In this document: positions 50,761-59,989 of the stretch, piece by piece
Layout: every line of letters starts with the position of its first letter
Position numbering within the stretch: position 1 is the stretch's first letter
Source: Pseudomonadales bacterium
GTDB lineage: Bacteria > Pseudomonadota > Gammaproteobacteria > Pseudomonadales > Pseudohongiellaceae
DNA length: 64,000 nucleotides
Reading direction: 5' to 3'
Assembly (NCBI GenBank): GCA_024234365.1
Contig: JACKOK010000004.1
Span: 186,001 to 250,000 of the forward strand
Made by a program: the position numbers and the translations under genes
Notes under the pieces: model-generated
Told to the model about the DNA's origin: nothing
Database searches by the model: none
Seen by the model: only the letters and a program-made list of their open reading frames with translations

Positions 50761-51900
50761 TTAATCGTGACGCAGCTCTTCGGGGATGGCGGGATTGGGA
50801 TCGAGGACCGGGCGTTTCTTCAGGCGGCCCGCCGTGAACTGTTTGAGTTGATGCAGATAGGCAAGGATCTGCGCCACCGCCACATAGAGACCGCTGGGAA
50901 TTTCCTCACCCACCTTCGTATTGAAGTAGATCGCACGCGCCAGGGCCGGCGACGACACCACCGCAATGCGGTGTTCATTCGCAATTTCCCGGATCTTCTG
51001 CGCCGCAAAGTCCACGCCCTTCGCCAGCATCACCGGCGCCGCCTCCTTGCTCTGGTCATACCGCAGCGCCACCGCGTAATGCTCCGGGTTGGTGATAATC
51101 ACATCGGCCTGCGGCACATCCGCCATCATCTGGTTCTGCGCCATCTGGTACTGCAACTGACGGATGCGCTGCTTCACTTCCGGGCGCCCTTCCGAGTCTT
51201 TCATCTCGTCCTTGACCTGCTGCAGCGTCATACGCAGCTTCTGGCTGTGCTGATAAATCTGAAAGGGAATGTCCACCGCCGAGATCAGAATCATCGCGCA
51301 GGACATCCATAAGACCGACCACGCAATCAACTCTACCGAATCGGCAATGGCGGGCAACACAGCCTCATGCTGTGTATTCAGGATATCCTCGGTGTTCATG
51401 GCCAGAATCAGCAGTGCAATCGACGCCACCACCAGCACCTTGGCGACCGCCTTCAGCAACTCCACCACCGCATTGCCACCGAACATGCGGCTCAGGCCCG
51501 ACAGCGGATTCAGACGACTGGCCTGGGGCGCCACCGATTTGAGGCTGAAATTCCAGCCACCCAACCCAATGGGCGCCAGGAAGGCCAGCACCAGCAACAT
51601 GATAAACACCGGTAACAGGCTGAGCAGCCCCGTGTAAATCGAATCGCCCAGTTGTCGCAGCATGGCCGCCGTATCGAAGAACGCTGCCCGTTCCAGCGCA
51701 AAATTGTGTTGCATGATGCCACTGAGCCCGCGTGCAACGGCACCGCCGAACATGATCATCGCCGCCGTTCCTCCCAGCAGGATAGCCGTCGTGTTCAATT
51801 CACGGGAACGTGCGATATTGCCCTGTTCACGGGCCTCATCCAGGCGTTTCTGGGTAGGTTCCTGACTCTTCTCCGCCGAGGAGTCTCTGTCTTGTGCCAT
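50761..51900 (-). CDS. flhB: Flagellar export switch protein FlhB
   Basis: Switches export from hook to filament substrates by self-cleavage. 379 residues: four membrane helices, then the cytosolic domain with the cleavage motif, here ITNPEHYAVAL, where Salmonella has NPTH. The Asn-Pro bond is kept. It follows fliR by 69 bases and ends the fliL-flhB run; flhA comes after 813 bases. Confidence 0.96.
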   Translation of the reverse strand: MAQDRDSSAEKSQEPTQKRLDEAREQGNIARSRELNTTAILLGGTAAMIMFGGAVARGLSGIMQHNFALERAAFFDTAAMLRQLGDSIYTGLLSLLPVFIMLLVLAFLAPIGLGGWNFSLKSVAPQASRLNPLSGLSRMFGGNAVVELLKAVAKVLVVASIALLILAMNTEDILNTQHEAVLPAIADSVELIAWSVLWMSCAMILISAVDIPFQIYQHSQKLRMTLQQVKDEMKDSEGRPEVKQRIRQLQYQMAQNQMMADVPQADVIITNPEHYAVALRYDQSKEAAPVMLAKGVDFAAQKIREIANEHRIAVVSSPALARAIYFNTKVGEEIPSGLYVAVAQILAYLHQLKQFTAGRLKKRPVLDPNPAIPEELRHD

Positions 51901-51969
51901 CTCACACTCTCTTTATGGCCGTGCCTGCAGGAATAAGCATGCGCCGCCAGCCATCCGATACCGTTTTCC

Positions 51970-52746
51970 TCAAAGAAGCTCTCTTGCCGTGACAAAGAAC
52001 TGTGCAAACAGATTCTGCGCCGAATCCAGAATCGTGCCGAAACTGATCCAGATGATGAGCAGCCCGAACATCAGGGAAACCGGAAAACCCAGCGCAAAAA
52101 TATTCAGTTGCGGTGCGGCCCGCGTCATGATGCCGAACGCAAAATTGGTGATCAGCAGCGCCGTCAGGGCTGGCAGTGCCAACAAAAGCCCGCTCGAAAA
52201 CACCCAGCTGAACGTACTTACCAGGCGCAACATCACATCGGCATCCAACCCGAAGGACACAATCGGCAGAACGCGAAAGCTGTCCAGCAGAATCTCCAGC
52301 ATTACCAGATGCCCGTCAAAGGTGACGAACAACAGCATCACCAGCATCATGTAGACGGTACTCATGATGGCCACATTGACCCCATTGGACGGGTCCACCA
52401 TGGACGCAAAACCCAGGCCCATCTGCATGGCAATCAACTGCCCTGCCATGACAAATACCTGAAACAGGAACTGCATGAAAAAACCGAGTGCGGCGCCAAT
52501 CAGCAATTGCTGCATCACGATCAGAAGCGCCCCCACAGACACCCCATCCACCTGCGGCACTGCCGGCAACAGGGGCACCAGCAGCACCGTGATGGCCAAG
52601 GCCAGCACGATGCGGATGCGTGTCGGAACCAGTTGTGTGCCAAACAGCGGTGCGGCGAGAAAAAACCCCATGATGCGGAACATCGGCCACAGAAAACTGC
52701 CGAGATAGGCTCCAAGTTCCTGTGCACTGAAGTTCAGGACGTCCAC
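51970..52746 (-). CDS. fliR: Flagellar export protein FliR
   Basis: Gate component joining FliP5-FliQ4. 258 residues, GTG start with GAGGGTGAA upstream. Hydrophobic throughout, with the family segments RIMGFFLAAPLFGTQLVPTR and FAFGIMTRAAPQLNIFALGF. Starts 9 bases after fliQ. Confidence 0.95.
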   Translation of the reverse strand: MDVLNFSAQELGAYLGSFLWPMFRIMGFFLAAPLFGTQLVPTRIRIVLALAITVLLVPLLPAVPQVDGVSVGALLIVMQQLLIGAALGFFMQFLFQVFVMAGQLIAMQMGLGFASMVDPSNGVNVAIMSTVYMMLVMLLFVTFDGHLVMLEILLDSFRVLPIVSFGLDADVMLRLVSTFSWVFSSGLLLALPALTALLITNFAFGIMTRAAPQLNIFALGFPVSLMFGLLIIWISFGTILDSAQNLFAQFFVTARELL

Positions 52747-52755
52747 TTCACCCTC

Positions 52756-53025
52756 TCATCCCAGCAGAAAAGGAATACTGGTGATCAATTGCGAAGTGAA
52801 ATCCAGCACCCGATTCAACAACCAGGGCCCTGCCAGAATAACCGACAGCAGCGTGGTCAGCAGACGCGGCAGAAAACTCAATGTCTGCTCATTGATCTGG
52901 GTCGCCGCCTGAAAAGTGCTGACGGCAAGACCAACGAGCAGGCTCGGCAGCACAATCACCGAGACCATGATCACGATCAGAAACATGGCTTCACGCCACA
53001 GGCCCACAACGGTATCAGGCGTCAT
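52756..53025 (-). CDS. fliQ: Flagellar export protein FliQ
   Basis: Small gate subunit with two membrane helices. 89 residues: MTPDTVVGLWREAMFLIVIM, LVGLAVSTFQAATQINEQTL, SFLPRLLTTLL. Normal family length. Two bases after fliP. Confidence 0.95.
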   Translation of the reverse strand: MTPDTVVGLWREAMFLIVIMVSVIVLPSLLVGLAVSTFQAATQINEQTLSFLPRLLTTLLSVILAGPWLLNRVLDFTSQLITSIPFLLG

Positions 53026-53027
53026 TG

Positions 53028-53879
53028 TCAGCTCCCAAAACTGGCGGCCAGGGTGCCGATCACCATGGCCCAGCCATCCACGAGTACAAACAGCATGATC
53101 TTGAACGGCAATGAAATAATGATGGGGGACAGCATCATCATCCCCATCGCCATCAGCACGCTGGCCACCACAAGGTCGATGACCAGAAAGGGAATAAACA
53201 GCATGAAACCGATCTGGAAGGCCGTCTTCAGTTCACTGGTCACGAAGGCCGGCACCAGCACGGTGAAAGGCACCTCCTGCTGGGTAGCCACCGGCTCGGC
53301 CTCCGACAGCTCCATGAACAGCGCCAGGTCGGATTCGCGTGTCTGCCCCATCATGAATTCACGCACCGGCACCTCTGCCAGTGCCAGGGCATCCCCGGCG
53401 GAGATTTGCTCGCTCAGATAGGGCTGCAAGGCGTTGGCATTGATCTGCTGCAATACCGGGGACATGATGAAAAACGACAGAAACAGGGCCAGCCCCAGCA
53501 GAATCTGGTTCGAAGGCGTCTGCTGCAGACCCAGCGCCTGGCGCAGAATGGCAAACACCACGAGAATGCGGGTAAAGGAGCTCATCATCATCAGCAATGC
53601 CGGCAGCAGCGTCAGCACCGTCATCAGCAGCAGTATCTGAATGCTGACGGAATAGTTCTGCACACCATTCTCGTCCGTGGTGACGTTCAGTGCGGGCACT
53701 CCCAGCGTGGTGTTGGAGGTCAACATATCGAAGGCGCGTTGCGGGCTCAGGTCCGTGGTGGAAGTCGTGGTCACACGGCTGCCATCGGCGGCTGTCTGGG
53801 CATGGACAGGCAGCGCCATCATGAACAGGGATGCCACGATGAGCAGCGCGGTAGCAAACTGCAGGGTACTCAGTCTCAC
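53028..53879 (-). CDS. fliP: Flagellar export protein FliP
   Basis: Core gate subunit with a cleaved signal peptide (MRLSTLQFATALLIVASLFM to PVHAQ). 283 residues; the signatures LPALLMMMSSFTRILVVFAI, LRQALGLQQTPSNQILLGLA and VTSELKTAFQIGFMLFIPFL are clear. GTG start overlapping the fliO stop (GTGA). Confidence 0.96.
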   Translation of the reverse strand: MRLSTLQFATALLIVASLFMMALPVHAQTAADGSRVTTTSTTDLSPQRAFDMLTSNTTLGVPALNVTTDENGVQNYSVSIQILLLMTVLTLLPALLMMMSSFTRILVVFAILRQALGLQQTPSNQILLGLALFLSFFIMSPVLQQINANALQPYLSEQISAGDALALAEVPVREFMMGQTRESDLALFMELSEAEPVATQQEVPFTVLVPAFVTSELKTAFQIGFMLFIPFLVIDLVVASVLMAMGMMMLSPIIISLPFKIMLFVLVDGWAMVIGTLAASFGS

Positions 53880-54268
53880 GAATTCACATCCTTGTTGAGC
53901 AGGCTTTGCAGTTTGCTGGCAAACGCCCCCGGCTCGCCCTCGCCCTGTGCTGGCAGCACGGGTTCGTCAAACACATGCAGTGTATTGATCTGGCCGGGGC
54001 AGACACCGACCAGCAACTGTTTGTCACCCACCTCAATCAGCGCAATGCGTTCGCGGTTACCCACGGAGATCACACTGCGTACCCGAATCGCACCCGACAC
54101 TGACAGCATGCCACCGCTGAGGCGTCGATAGGCCCAGGCGCAAACCAGAATAAAGGCGACCACCACGGCCAGCCACAGCAGCATTTCCACCAGGGCTCCC
54201 GCGCTCAATGCCGAGGCCCCCTGGGCTCCTGCACTGGTGCTGGCAACGGCGCTTACAAGACTGTTCAC
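53876..54268 (-). CDS. fliO: Flagellar export accessory protein FliO
   Basis: Membrane protein that helps FliP ring assembly. About 130 residues from GTG 54266-54268, which has GGAG 5 bases upstream; an ATG at 54307 would add 13 polar residues and lacks a good site. One membrane helix (LLWLAVVVAFILVCAWAYRR) and a cytosolic domain (VISVGNRERIALIEVGDKQL, LLVGVCPGQI). Confidence 0.9.
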   Translation of the reverse strand: MNSLVSAVASTSAGAQGASALSAGALVEMLLWLAVVVAFILVCAWAYRRLSGGMLSVSGAIRVRSVISVGNRERIALIEVGDKQLLVGVCPGQINTLHVFDEPVLPAQGEGEPGAFASKLQSLLNKDVNS

Positions 54269-54348
54269 ATCAACTCCAGGGCGAGTGCGGCCCGCACTCG
54301 ATTCCATGCTTGTTTGAAAAACGGATTGACCGAGGAAACCTCTGAATA

Positions 54349-54729
54349 TCAGCGCAGCTTCTTGATGCGCTCTGAGGGGCTGATGACATCCGTCATGCGG
54401 ATGCCGAATTTGTCATTGACCACCACCACTTCCCCGTGGGCGATCAGGGTCCCGTTTACCAGAACATCCAGCGGTTCCCCCGCCAGGCGGTCGAGCTCGA
54501 TCACCGAGCCTTGATTAAGTTGCAAAAGATTGCGGATGGTAATGGAGGCATTGCCCACCTCCATGGAAATCTGCACCGGAATATCCAGAATGACATCCAG
54601 ATCGGGGCTGCCCCCATCGGCCTTTTTCTCGGGAGACGGCATGCCGCTGCCATCCTTTGCGATACCTTCGACAAATTTGTCGCCACCCGCCGGGTTCTGC
54701 TTGTTCTGGTTCTGCGTTTGCTCTTCCAT
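54349..54729 (-). CDS. fliN: Flagellar motor switch protein FliN
   Basis: C-ring protein that docks FliH and helps set rotation. 126 residues from ATG 54727-54729 after AGGGGA. A polar N-terminal tail of about 45 residues precedes the SpoA domain: DVILDIPVQISMEVGNASIT, LLQLNQGSVIELDRLAGEPL and NDKFGIRMTDVISPSERIKK. It directly follows the fliM stop. Confidence 0.95.
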   Translation of the reverse strand: MEEQTQNQNKQNPAGGDKFVEGIAKDGSGMPSPEKKADGGSPDLDVILDIPVQISMEVGNASITIRNLLQLNQGSVIELDRLAGEPLDVLVNGTLIAHGEVVVVNDKFGIRMTDVISPSERIKKLR

Positions 54730-54730
54730 C

Positions 54731-55720
54731 TTACTTCCCCTTGCTGTTTCCACGGCCCTTGGCGGCGATGAAACTGTCGATTTTCAGTGCCAGATTGCCG
54801 TTGGACACGCCAATCCGCGTATTGAACATGGGCACTCCGTTCGCCTTCAGCACCACGGTCTCCGGCATATCCACCGGAATCACATCGCCCGCTTCCAGAT
54901 CCACCACATCCCGCAGGGTGATCTGCTGCTCGAACATCTGACAACTGAACTCCACGCCCGCATCCATGATGTCCTCACGTATGGAGCTGCCCCAACTCTC
55001 GTCCACATCGTCCGGGTCCACCCGTAGGCCGACTTCCAGTAGCTCGCGGATCGGTTCAATCATCTTGTAGGGCAGCGCCAACTGAATCTCGCCGCCCCCA
55101 CCCCCCTCGAATTTAACCGAGAAGTCAGTAATCAGGATCAATTCCCCGGGCGAGAGAATATTGACCATTTCAGGATTCGATTCACTGCGCTGTGCTTCCA
55201 GCTCCACCTGGTAAACGCTCTGCCAGGCCGCCTCCAGATCCTTGTAGGCCTGGTCCAGCAACATCTGCACCACGCGCTGCTCAGTCGGTGTAAAACTGCG
55301 GCTCTCGATTTTCACCTCGCGCCCATTGCCACCGAAAAAATTATCCACAATGCGGAACACCAATGCGGCATCCAGCCCCAGCACCGCCGTACCGCGCAGC
55401 GGGCGCAATTTGAACAGATTCAGGCTGGTGGGCAGATAGAGGGCGTTCTTGTATTCGCTGAACTTGCCAATCCGGCTACCGTTCACCGCAACCTCGGCAC
55501 TGCGCCGCAGCAGGTTGAACAGATTGTTGTGGAACGCACGCGCGAAGGTGTCATGGATCATGTCCAGGGTCGGCATACGCTGCCGTACCACATGCTCCTG
55601 GCTGGTCAGATCGTAAGGGCGCACATTGGGCGCGCTACCTTCGGCACGGGTATCGACCTCGCCCTCGTCCACGCCATGCAACAGCGCATTGATCTCGTCT
55701 TGTGATAATAGGTCTTGCAT
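54731..55720 (-). CDS. fliM: Flagellar motor switch protein FliM
   Basis: C-ring protein that would bind CheY-P. 329 residues from ATG 55718-55720: MQDLLSQDEINALLHGVDEG, which is the conserved CheY-binding N-terminal peptide; then the middle domain and a C-terminal SpoA domain (VVLKANGVPMFNTRIGVSNG). The CheY peptide is intact although no cheY is in the window. Confidence 0.96.
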   Translation of the reverse strand: MQDLLSQDEINALLHGVDEGEVDTRAEGSAPNVRPYDLTSQEHVVRQRMPTLDMIHDTFARAFHNNLFNLLRRSAEVAVNGSRIGKFSEYKNALYLPTSLNLFKLRPLRGTAVLGLDAALVFRIVDNFFGGNGREVKIESRSFTPTEQRVVQMLLDQAYKDLEAAWQSVYQVELEAQRSESNPEMVNILSPGELILITDFSVKFEGGGGGEIQLALPYKMIEPIRELLEVGLRVDPDDVDESWGSSIREDIMDAGVEFSCQMFEQQITLRDVVDLEAGDVIPVDMPETVVLKANGVPMFNTRIGVSNGNLALKIDSFIAAKGRGNSKGK

Positions 55721-55765
55721 CAATCCTGAGTCCGTGATGATCGCGCCTGCAACTGGCGCCGGCCC

Positions 55766-56266
55766 TTACTGGGTGACAAATGCCGTAAAGATGACTTCCT
55801 CTATACCGTCGCGGCCAATTTCTTCGTGAAGAATGGCCTTCACCTCCTCCGTGGCGAGTTGACGCAGCTCTTCGATGCCGGATGAGGGGGTCTCGGCCAC
55901 ATTGAGCATCTGCGCACTGAACAGGTTCAGCAGGTTGTGGCGAACGATGGGCATATTGGCAACTACCGCGTCCAGCGCCGCCTGATCACGGGACATGACG
56001 GACAGGGAGGCCTGCAGATAACGTTGTCTCCCCTGGAAGGGATAACTGACGATGAAGGCGGGTGACATGTCCAGATATAACATCTGTCCTGTGGGGGCTG
56101 CATGCTCTTCTGTCGCCGTCTCATCACCGGAGGGGCTAAGCAAAAAGAAATAGGCCCCGGCACCACCACCCAACAGCAATACCACTGCTGCAATAATAAT
56201 GATCAGGGTCTTCTTGCTCTTGGTTTCGGGAGCGGCACCATCCGCGCCAACATTGTTCTCTGCCAT
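55766..56266 (-). CDS. fliL: Flagellar basal body protein FliL
   Basis: Stator-associated inner-membrane protein. 166 residues from ATG 56264-56266; a longer frame reaches 56338 but would pass through the sigma-54 promoter. One membrane helix (KTLIIIIAAVVLLLGGGAGA) and a periplasmic domain ending EEIGRDGIEEVIFTAFVTQ. First gene of the fliLMNOPQR-flhB transcript. Confidence 0.93.
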   Translation of the reverse strand: MAENNVGADGAAPETKSKKTLIIIIAAVVLLLGGGAGAYFFLLSPSGDETATEEHAAPTGQMLYLDMSPAFIVSYPFQGRQRYLQASLSVMSRDQAALDAVVANMPIVRHNLLNLFSAQMLNVAETPSSGIEELRQLATEEVKAILHEEIGRDGIEEVIFTAFVTQ

Positions 56267-56304
56267 AGCATCACCGTCAAAAACTTCAAATGTCTGAGGA
56301 TTGT

Positions 56305-56320
56305 AGCAAAGGCTGTGCCA
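56305..56320 (-). promoter_or_regulatory. Sigma-54 promoter of fliL
   Basis: Minus strand TGGCACAGCCTTTGCT: TGGCAC (56315-56320), five bases, TTGCT (56305-56309). This is a full consensus match. The predicted start near 56294 is about 28 bases before the fliL ATG. It indicates FleQ/FleR-type activation of fliLMNOPQR-flhB. Confidence 0.88.
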
Positions 56321-56483
56321 GCGAAACGCATCTATCACACAGAAAAAAAGAACAATGTAATTCTTTGATTTACAAGCTAATTCTGAAAAACCGAAAAATC
56401 CTCATCCGATGAGCTGGGGGTTATGACAAGAGGATGACGCCATGCTTTGCACCCGGCGACAAAATCCTGACGCCTGCGCAAGT

Positions 56484-58007
56484 TCACGCGTAGAAATCGA
56501 TCAATCCACTGACAAGTTGTACGGAGCGGCTCTGCATATTGTCCAGTATTTCGTCCTGATCAGGCGGAGCAGCAGAGCCGGAAGCTGCATTACCGGACTG
56601 CCCAAAGCCCCCATGGCCGGAGGGCTGGCGATCCGACACCTGGGCATCCACCAATTGCAGCCCCTGCTGATTCAGCATTTCCTGCAAACGCGGAAAGCTC
56701 TGTTCCAGCGCATCCCTCACCACAGCATGTGCGCTATGGAAACTCACGCTGGCCTGATCGCCGTGCAACGACACCTTGATGTTCATCGCCCCCAGCTCCG
56801 GAGGATCCAGCTGAATATGGGCGGAGCTGATTTTCTGGCCCAACATCAGCGCAACGCGTTGCGACACACGCTCACCCCAGGCATGATCACCAACCCTCTC
56901 TCCCAGGGCTTGCCCGGACATTTCGCCCTGCAGCACCTGGCTGAAGCTGCCCATCGTCAAGGTGCCTCGCACAGAGCCGGCGGACGTGGCCCCCGCCGTA
57001 TCAGCCCGCCAGGACGTGAGCTCTGCCGTACCGCTTGGCGCATGATGGGAGGAAGACGTGCCACGCTCACTGGCAGCACTCACGGCGGCCAATTCCTGAT
57101 TCATGCCCTGGCGCAGGGAATCGGCAAACTGTTGCAACTGACCACCATTGGCCAGCGGCACGACCTGTACCACACTGCCATCAGCGCGCACCGTGCCCGT
57201 CCACTCCCCCTGAGGGTTCAGACTGAGCCCGCGCCAGTCGCGCACCCGCTGTGCTGCATCCTGCTGCACGAGTGCCTCCACGTCCTTTCCTGTCAATGCC
57301 TGCGCGTTCGCAAGCGTCTGCACAGGCGTTTCGACATCCGCCGCCGGCAACACCGCCACCTGCGCAGGCGTTTCAACATCCGCCACCGGCAACACCACCG
57401 CCTGCACAGGCGTTTCAACATCCGCCATCGGCAACACCACCGCCTGCACAGGCGTCTCCTCAGCAGAGAGCTTATTCGCTTCATTCACAGCGGGCTCGGC
57501 CGTGGGCTGTGACCCGGTAGCCGCGAGGGTATTCTGTGCCGCAGGGACTTCCACCCGTGTCGGGGCAGCGATCTCGCCCTGCCCGCTCATGACAAAAATG
57601 GCCGGAGCCTGCTGAGGCTGACCGTTGCTGTCTTCCTGTGGCAAACCGTCATTCCGGACCTCCACGGGGGCAACGACGACCTGCTCGGGCGGCAAAGCCT
57701 CTCCCTGCAGCGGCAGTACCATTCCGCCAGCATTGCCGCCAACCGGGATGGCATCGTCAATTTCAGATGGGAGATGGAAGGCAGGAGCAGCAGGTTCCGC
57801 TGTCTGCAGGCGTTCATCCAGTACGCGGGCAAATGCGTTGCCCTGTTCTTCCCTGTCGTCCGGGGCTTTCTTCTGCGGCCCTTGTTCCACGGGCTTTACA
57901 GCGCTTTCCTTGCTCACAGGCTCTGCACGCGGGCTTGACCTTACACTCCCTTCTTTGGGCGAGAGTGACGCAGACGCGATGGGTAACAGGGCTTCAAGAA
58001 CTGACAT
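56484..58007 (-). CDS. fliK: Flagellar hook-length control protein FliK
   Basis: Ruler and switch trigger for hook length. 507 residues: a long low-complexity, Ala/Pro/Gln-rich N-terminal part, and a C-terminal Flg_hook domain (SSAHIQLDPPELGAMNIKVS, SFHSAHAVVRDALEQSFPRL, QEMLNQQGLQLVDAQVSD). The N-terminal part contains three and a half copies of a 14-residue unit (ADVETPVQAVVLP-like). It sits 90 bases after fliJ; 217 bases with the fliL promoter separate it from fliL. Confidence 0.94.
   Translation of the reverse strand: MSVLEALLPIASASLSPKEGSVRSSPRAEPVSKESAVKPVEQGPQKKAPDDREEQGNAFARVLDERLQTAEPAAPAFHLPSEIDDAIPVGGNAGGMVLPLQGEALPPEQVVVAPVEVRNDGLPQEDSNGQPQQAPAIFVMSGQGEIAAPTRVEVPAAQNTLAATGSQPTAEPAVNEANKLSAEETPVQAVVLPMADVETPVQAVVLPVADVETPAQVAVLPAADVETPVQTLANAQALTGKDVEALVQQDAAQRVRDWRGLSLNPQGEWTGTVRADGSVVQVVPLANGGQLQQFADSLRQGMNQELAAVSAASERGTSSSHHAPSGTAELTSWRADTAGATSAGSVRGTLTMGSFSQVLQGEMSGQALGERVGDHAWGERVSQRVALMLGQKISSAHIQLDPPELGAMNIKVSLHGDQASVSFHSAHAVVRDALEQSFPRLQEMLNQQGLQLVDAQVSDRQPSGHGGFGQSGNAASGSAAPPDQDEILDNMQSRSVQLVSGLIDFYA
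57318..57458. repeat. 42-bp tandem repeat inside fliK
   Basis: Units begin at 57318, 57360, 57402 and 57444, each starting CTGCRCAGGCGT, so spacing is exactly 42 bases and keeps frame. The last unit is partial. Each codes for a 14-residue Val/Pro/Ala-rich step (ETPVQAVVLPMADV). Copy number could change by slippage or recombination. Confidence 0.9.
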
Positions 58008-58097
58008 ACTGGCTCCTCAACGCTCGTGGCCTGTTGCGGTCACGAGAAATCTCTTACAGGAGACAGAGCAATAAGTTTGCCAATCCCGGCAAACCCG

Positions 58098-58544
58098 CTA
58101 CATGCCCGGGGGACGCAGGTGCCAGCGGCCTGCCATTTCATCCAGTTCCTTCTGTTCCTGACGACGGCTCAGCAGATTTTCCGCCTGCCGGGCATTGTCC
58201 TGCAGCTTGAGCAGCCCCTGGTGCTTCGCATCCAGCATCTGCCAGTGACGTCGAACCTGTTCAACCTGCCGACGAACCGTGCTGACCTGCTGCGTCTGCG
58301 CGGCAATCGCCTTGCTCACGTTGTCACTGAAATCCTTGTAGCGCCGGAACACCGCCACTGTCAGCCCCTTGCTTCCTTCCTGAGCGACCGTGTCGCGATA
58401 CTCGGCAAGATATTGCTGCAGTTGCTCAAGCTTGTTCTGTTCATCCTGCAGGCGCTGCTGCACGAAGGCCAGGGCCTGGGCTGCTTCCTGTGCACGGTTT
58501 TGCGCCAGCTGCACCACAGATTCAAGTCGTTGTGAACGCTTCAT
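58098..58544 (-). CDS. fliJ: Flagellar export chaperone FliJ
   Basis: Coiled-coil stalk inside the FliI ATPase ring. 148 residues, almost wholly helical (RSQRLESVVQLAQNRAQEAA to LLSRRQEQKELDEMAGRWHL). Three bases separate it from fliI. Sequence identity is weak across FliJ proteins; position and coiled coil decide. Confidence 0.92.
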   Translation of the reverse strand: MKRSQRLESVVQLAQNRAQEAAQALAFVQQRLQDEQNKLEQLQQYLAEYRDTVAQEGSKGLTVAVFRRYKDFSDNVSKAIAAQTQQVSTVRRQVEQVRRHWQMLDAKHQGLLKLQDNARQAENLLSRRQEQKELDEMAGRWHLRPPGM

Positions 58545-58547
58545 TTA

Positions 58548-59987
58548 CTAGCCCCTGCTCGCCGCACTTGCCGCCTGCGCTGTGCCGTGCTGGAGAGTAC
58601 GCGACTGCAGAGGGGTCACATTGCTGCCGCTGTGGGCGCCCGGACGTGGCGCCGGTACTACGATCTTGCCCAGGCGTTGCAGGGCCTCCTCGAAGCTCAC
58701 TTTCTCCTTCAGCCCCTGCTGCATGAACTGACGCAGATGGGGCATGCGCTCGATGGCAAAATCGATGTCCTTGTCGCTGCCGGGCACATAGGCCCCCACA
58801 CTGATCAGGTCACGGTTTTGCTGATAGCGCGCATAGATACGGCGGAACAGCTGCATCCTGGCAAAATGCTCGGCACTCACCACCGAAGGCATGACACGGC
58901 TGATGGAGGCCTCGATGTCGATGGCGGGATAATGCCCCTCCTCTGCCAGCGTGCGGGAGAGCACGATATGGCCGTCCAGAATGGCCCGGGCGGCATCCGC
59001 CACCGGGTCCTGCTGATCATCCCCCTCGGTGAGCACGGTGTAGAAAGCGGTAATGGAGCCCTGCCCGTGGTCAGCATTGCCCGCCCGCTCCACCAGTTGC
59101 GGCAGTTTGGCGAATACCGAGGGCGGATAGCCCTTGGTGGCAGGAGGTTCACCGATGGACAGGGCAATTTCCCGCTGCGCCATCGCATAGCGGGTCAGCG
59201 AATCCATCAGCATCAGCACATTCTTGCCCTGCTCACGAAAGCCTTCGGCGATGCGGGTGGTCAACACGGCAGCGCGCATGCGCAGCAAGGGGGAATCGTC
59301 CGCAGGCGAGGCCACCACCACGGCCCGCGTCAGACCGGCCTCGCCCAGAATCTCGTCGATGAACTCCTTCACCTCCCGACCCCGTTCCCCGATCAGCCCC
59401 ACGACAATCACGTCCGCCGTTGTGAACTGCGTCATCATGCCCAGCAGCACACTCTTTCCCACGCCGCTACCGGCAAACAGACCAAGACGCTGCCCGCGCC
59501 CGACACTGAGCAGGGCATTGATGGTGGCGATACCGACATCCAGGGGTTCACGGATGGGCTGGCGTTGCAGGGGATTGATCGTTTTCTGCACCAGCGGGCC
59601 GTGCTCCTTGACATCGTGCAGGGGCAGCTCGCCCTTGCCGTCGATAGGTTCACCCAGGCCGTTGAGAACGCGACCAAGCAGTGCGGGCCCCACAGCGAGA
59701 TGATCGCTCCGGCTCATCGGCAGCACACGGGCACCCGGCTGCAGGCCCTCGATACTGGTCAGAGGCATCAGATAAATACGGGGGCCGTCAAAACCGACCA
59801 CCTCTGTCTCGATATCACGACCATGTCCATCACTGACACTGCAGCGCCCACCAAGCGATACGTTGCAGCCCACTGCCTCCAACGTCATACCAACCACCCG
59901 GGTCAGACGCCCCTCTACCGGTGGCAACAGATCGGCTTCACGCTGCGGCTGATACTGACGCAGCCGCTGGGCAAGACTCTGACGCAT
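58548..59987 (-). CDS. fliI: Flagellar export ATPase FliI
   Basis: F1-beta-like ATPase of flagellar export. 479 residues. Walker A GLFAGSGVGKSVLLGMM, catalytic GLIGERGREVKEFIDEILG, Walker B NVLMLMDSLTRYAMAQREIA, and GEPPATKGYPPSVFAKLPQL. It follows fliH by 2 bases. Confidence 0.97.
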   Translation of the reverse strand: MRQSLAQRLRQYQPQREADLLPPVEGRLTRVVGMTLEAVGCNVSLGGRCSVSDGHGRDIETEVVGFDGPRIYLMPLTSIEGLQPGARVLPMSRSDHLAVGPALLGRVLNGLGEPIDGKGELPLHDVKEHGPLVQKTINPLQRQPIREPLDVGIATINALLSVGRGQRLGLFAGSGVGKSVLLGMMTQFTTADVIVVGLIGERGREVKEFIDEILGEAGLTRAVVVASPADDSPLLRMRAAVLTTRIAEGFREQGKNVLMLMDSLTRYAMAQREIALSIGEPPATKGYPPSVFAKLPQLVERAGNADHGQGSITAFYTVLTEGDDQQDPVADAARAILDGHIVLSRTLAEEGHYPAIDIEASISRVMPSVVSAEHFARMQLFRRIYARYQQNRDLISVGAYVPGSDKDIDFAIERMPHLRQFMQQGLKEKVSFEEALQRLGKIVVPAPRPGAHSGSNVTPLQSRTLQHGTAQAASAASRG

Positions 59988-59989
59988 AC

